Shown: positions 4,382 through 6,090 of the stretch, one piece after another
Position numbering within the stretch: position 1 is the first letter of the stretch
Layout: each line of letters begins with the position of its first letter
Source: Brevundimonas sp.
GTDB lineage: Bacteria > Pseudomonadota > Alphaproteobacteria > Caulobacterales > Caulobacteraceae
DNA length: 6,090 nt
Direction of reading: 5' to 3'
NCBI RefSeq assembly: GCF_031082345.1
Contig: NZ_JAVHLH010000175.1
Location: 1-6,090 of the forward strand
Notes under the pieces: model-generated
Databases searched by the model: none
What the model was told of the DNA's origin: nothing
The model's input: only the letters and a program-made list of their open reading frames with translations
Made by a program: the position numbers and the translations under genes

Positions 4382-5986
4382 ATGCCCGCCGCTCCCGACT
4401 TTCCTCCCGCGCCCGACCGCGTGGCGCCGAAGCGCGCGCTGATCTCGCTGAGCGACAAGACCGGGCTGGAGGCGGCGGCGCGCGCCCTGCACGATCTGGG
4501 CGTCGAACTGGTCTCGACCGGCGGCACCCGCGCCGCCATTGCGGGGTTCGGCCTGCCGGTGAAGGACGTGGCCGACCTGACCGGTTTCCCCGAGATGATG
4601 GACGGCCGGGTCAAGACCCTGCACCCGGTGGTGCACGGCGGCCTGCTCGGCGTGCGCGACGAACCCTCCCACGCGCAGGCGATGAGCGAACACGGCATCG
4701 GCGGCATCGATATCGCCTGGATCGACCTCTATCCGTTCGAGGCGACCGTGGCCTCCGGGGGCGGCTTCGAGGCGGCGGTCGAGAACATCGACATCGGCGG
4801 CCCGGCCATGATCCGCTCGGCCTCCAAGAACCACGGCTATGTCGCCGTCTGCGTCGACAAGGCCGGGCTGGACGAGGTGCTGGCGGCGCTCAAGGCCGAC
4901 GGCGCCACCAGCCTCGAGCTGCGCAAACGCCTCGCCGCCCGCGCCTTCGCCCGCACCGCCGCCTATGACGCCGCCGTCTCGGGCTGGTTCGCGCAGCAGG
5001 TCGGCGACGTCGCCCCGGCGCGCAAGTCGATCGCCGGTTCGCTGGCCCAGACCCTGCGCTACGGCGAGAACCCGCACCAGACCGGCGCCTTCTACCGCAC
5101 CGGCGAAACCCGCCCCGGCGTGGCCCACGCCCGCCAGCTGCAGGGCAAGGAGCTGGGCTACAACAACATCGCCGACGCCGACGCCGCCTATGAGCTGGTC
5201 GCCGAGTTCGAGGCCCCGGCCTGCGTCATCGTCAAACACGCCAACCCCTGCGGCGTCGCGGTCGGGAACGACCTGACCGAGGCCTACGCCCGGGCGCTGG
5301 AATGCGACGCCGTCTCGGCCTTCGGCGGCGTCATCGCCGTCAACCGCACCCTGACCGGCGCGGACGCGAAGCTGATCACCGACATCTTCACCGAGGTCGT
5401 CATCGCCCCCGGCGCCGACGACGAGGCCCGGGCGATCTTCGCCGCCAAGAAGAACCTGCGCCTGCTGCTGACCGACGGCCTGCCCGATCCGCTGGCGGCT
5501 GGCGAGGTGTTCCGCTCGGTGGCCGGCGGCTTCCTCGTCCAGTCGCGCGACCGCAGCCGCATCGCCCCCGCCGACCTCAAGATCGTCACCCGCCGCCAGC
5601 CGACGCCGCAGGAGATCGAGGACATGCTGTTCGCCTTCACCGTGGCCAAGCACGTCAAGTCCAACGCCATCGTCTATGCCAAGGACGGCCAGACCGCCGG
5701 CATCGGCGCCGGCCAGATGAACCGCCGCGACTCGGCCCGCATCGCCGCCATCCGCGCCCGCGAGGCCGGCGAGGCCAAGGGCCTGGCCCATTCCCTGGCC
5801 CAGGGCAGCGCCTGCGCCTCCGAAGCCTTCTTCCCCTTCGCCGACGGCCTGCTCGAAGCCGTCGCCGCCGGCGCCACCGCCGTGATCCAGCCCGGCGGCT
5901 CGATCCGCGACGACGAGGTCATCGCCGCCGCCGACGAACAGGGCGTCGCCATGGCCTTCACCGGGGTGCGGGTGTTCCGGCACTAG
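4382..5986 (+). CDS. purH: Bifunctional AICAR formyltransferase/IMP cyclohydrolase
   Basis: PurH catalyses the last two steps of de novo IMP synthesis in the cytoplasm: formyl transfer from 10-formyltetrahydrofolate to AICAR, then ring closure of FAICAR to IMP. The protein is 534 residues, close to the roughly 529 of well-known bacterial PurH. The N-terminal MGS-like cyclohydrolase domain (about 17-165) shows SLSDKTGL (22-29), STGGT (45-49), [16 protein letters not shown] (67-82) and a segment with [16 protein letters not shown] (136-151). The transformylase domain (about 215-534) shows LRYGENPHQ (225-233), [16 protein letters not shown] (254-269), VKHANPCG (284-291) with the catalytic Lys285-His286, DAVSAFGGV (309-317), KHVKSNAIV (423-431), IGAGQMNR (441-448), [12 protein letters not shown] (502-513) and the terminal FRH. 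SEAFFPF (480-486) has Glu where SDAFFPF is usual in E. coli PurH. ATG 4382 is preferred over an in-frame GTG at 4328, which would add 18 Pro/Arg-rich residues. The ribosome binding site is weak. Confidence 0.98.
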   Translation: MPAAPDFPPAPDRVAPKRALISLSDKTGLEAAARALHDLGVELVSTGGTRAAIAGFGLPVKDVADLTGFPEMMDGRVKTLHPVVHGGLLGVRDEPSHAQAMSEHGIGGIDIAWIDLYPFEATVASGGGFEAAVENIDIGGPAMIRSASKNHGYVAVCVDKAGLDEVLAALKADGATSLELRKRLAARAFARTAAYDAAVSGWFAQQVGDVAPARKSIAGSLAQTLRYGENPHQTGAFYRTGETRPGVAHARQLQGKELGYNNIADADAAYELVAEFEAPACVIVKHANPCGVAVGNDLTEAYARALECDAVSAFGGVIAVNRTLTGADAKLITDIFTEVVIAPGADDEARAIFAAKKNLRLLLTDGLPDPLAAGEVFRSVAGGFLVQSRDRSRIAPADLKIVTRRQPTPQEIEDMLFAFTVAKHVKSNAIVYAKDGQTAGIGAGQMNRRDSARIAAIRAREAGEAKGLAHSLAQGSACASEAFFPFADGLLEAVAAGATAVIQPGGSIRDDEVIAAADEQGVAMAFTGVRVFRH

Positions 5987-6015
5987 GCGGGGCGCTACCG
6001 CTCGCGACGCGGTCG

Positions 6016-6032
6016 CTCGCTGCTTGAGCGAG
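6016..6032 (+). terminator. Hairpin downstream of purH
   Basis: CTCGCT (6016-6021) pairs perfectly with AGCGAG (6027-6032) around GCTTG, 30 bases after the purH stop. There is no T-run. Together with the larger hairpin just after it, it is the likely end of the purH transcript, but it could equally be part of a dispersed intergenic repeat. Confidence 0.35.
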
Positions 6033-6044
6033 GGGCCGGCGTCT

Positions 6045-6081
6045 CCTCCCCACGCAGTGGGGAGGGGGACCCCGAAGGGGT
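6045..6081. repeat. Double-hairpin intergenic repeat at the window end
   Basis: CCTCCCCAC (6045-6053) pairs with GTGGGGAGG (6057-6065) around GCA, a 9-bp stem. After three G residues, ACCCC (6069-6073) pairs with GGGGT (6077-6081) around GAA. A purine-rich run, GGAGGGG, follows to the edge. From general familiarity, spacers of Caulobacterales and related groups often carry such units, a CTCCCC/GGGGAG hairpin followed by an A-C-G-rich mini-hairpin and GGAGGGG. Copy number cannot be judged here. It may also help terminate purH. Confidence 0.55.
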
Positions 6082-6090
6082 GGAGGGGCT

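Noticed and set aside
4120..4383. Minus-strand frame of 87 codons between purH and the DUF4304-like gene
   Set aside because: It begins opposite the purH start codon and its first third is a composition shadow. No ribosome binding site or family resemblance, and it overlaps the next start. A degraded fragment cannot be excluded, but there is nothing to support one.
4331..5983. 550-codon open frame on the minus strand, antisense to purH
   Set aside because: It mirrors purH almost end to end and is a Gly/Asp/Ala-rich string with no domain. Long antisense frames are expected opposite GC-rich genes. PurH motifs on the plus strand are unambiguous.
1..6090. CRISPR array, transposase, integrase, toxin-antitoxin pair, biosynthetic cluster or rRNA/tRNA gene
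   Set aside because: Looked for on both strands; no regularly spaced repeats, recombinase motifs, paired small toxin genes or RNA-gene folds were found.

Overview
The window looks like ordinary chromosome from a GC-rich alphaproteobacterium, most likely of the Caulobacterales (Brevundimonas- or Caulobacter-like). The pointers are codon usage dominated by G/C third positions, a lipoprotein resembling the CC0125/CC1285 type, a free-standing ProXp-ala/PrdX-like editing protein, a GGAAC-N16-CGTT promoter of the EcfG/SigT kind, and paired GC-rich hairpin repeats in the spacers. The genus is inference; the sequence holds no 16S or other marker gene.

Layout. Bases 1-45 are probably the Ala-rich end of a gene that starts outside the window. 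It is followed by a 13-bp tandem duplication over its stop codon and a strong hairpin (72-99). Three rightward genes follow: an exported protein of unknown function (167-754), a LysE/RhtB-family amino-acid exporter (800-1432) and a small outer-membrane-type lipoprotein (1515-2066). The lipoprotein has its own stress-type promoter at 1449-1473. A long G/T-rich versus C/A-rich hairpin (2073-2129) separates it from a convergent leftward gene of the DUF6065 kind (2142-2882). Divergent from that gene, across only 51 bp, is the rightward prolyl-tRNA editing protein (2934-3455). A leftward DUF4304-like gene (3476-4138) and the spacer after it (to about 4325) are visibly less GC-rich than their surroundings and look like acquired DNA. 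The rightward purH (4382-5986) encodes the bifunctional enzyme for the last two steps of IMP synthesis. The window ends in tandem hairpins, 6016-6032 and the double-hairpin repeat 6045-6081.

The genes do not form one pathway. They are a mix of housekeeping functions (PurH, tRNA editing), envelope functions (exported protein, exporter, lipoprotein) and two uncharacterised proteins. I do not see a new multi-gene defence, mobile or biosynthetic system. The points most worth checking are the EcfG-type promoter before the lipoprotein gene, the 13-residue repeats in the exported protein, the low-GC DUF4304-like insertion beside purH, and the hairpin that abuts the exporter start codon.
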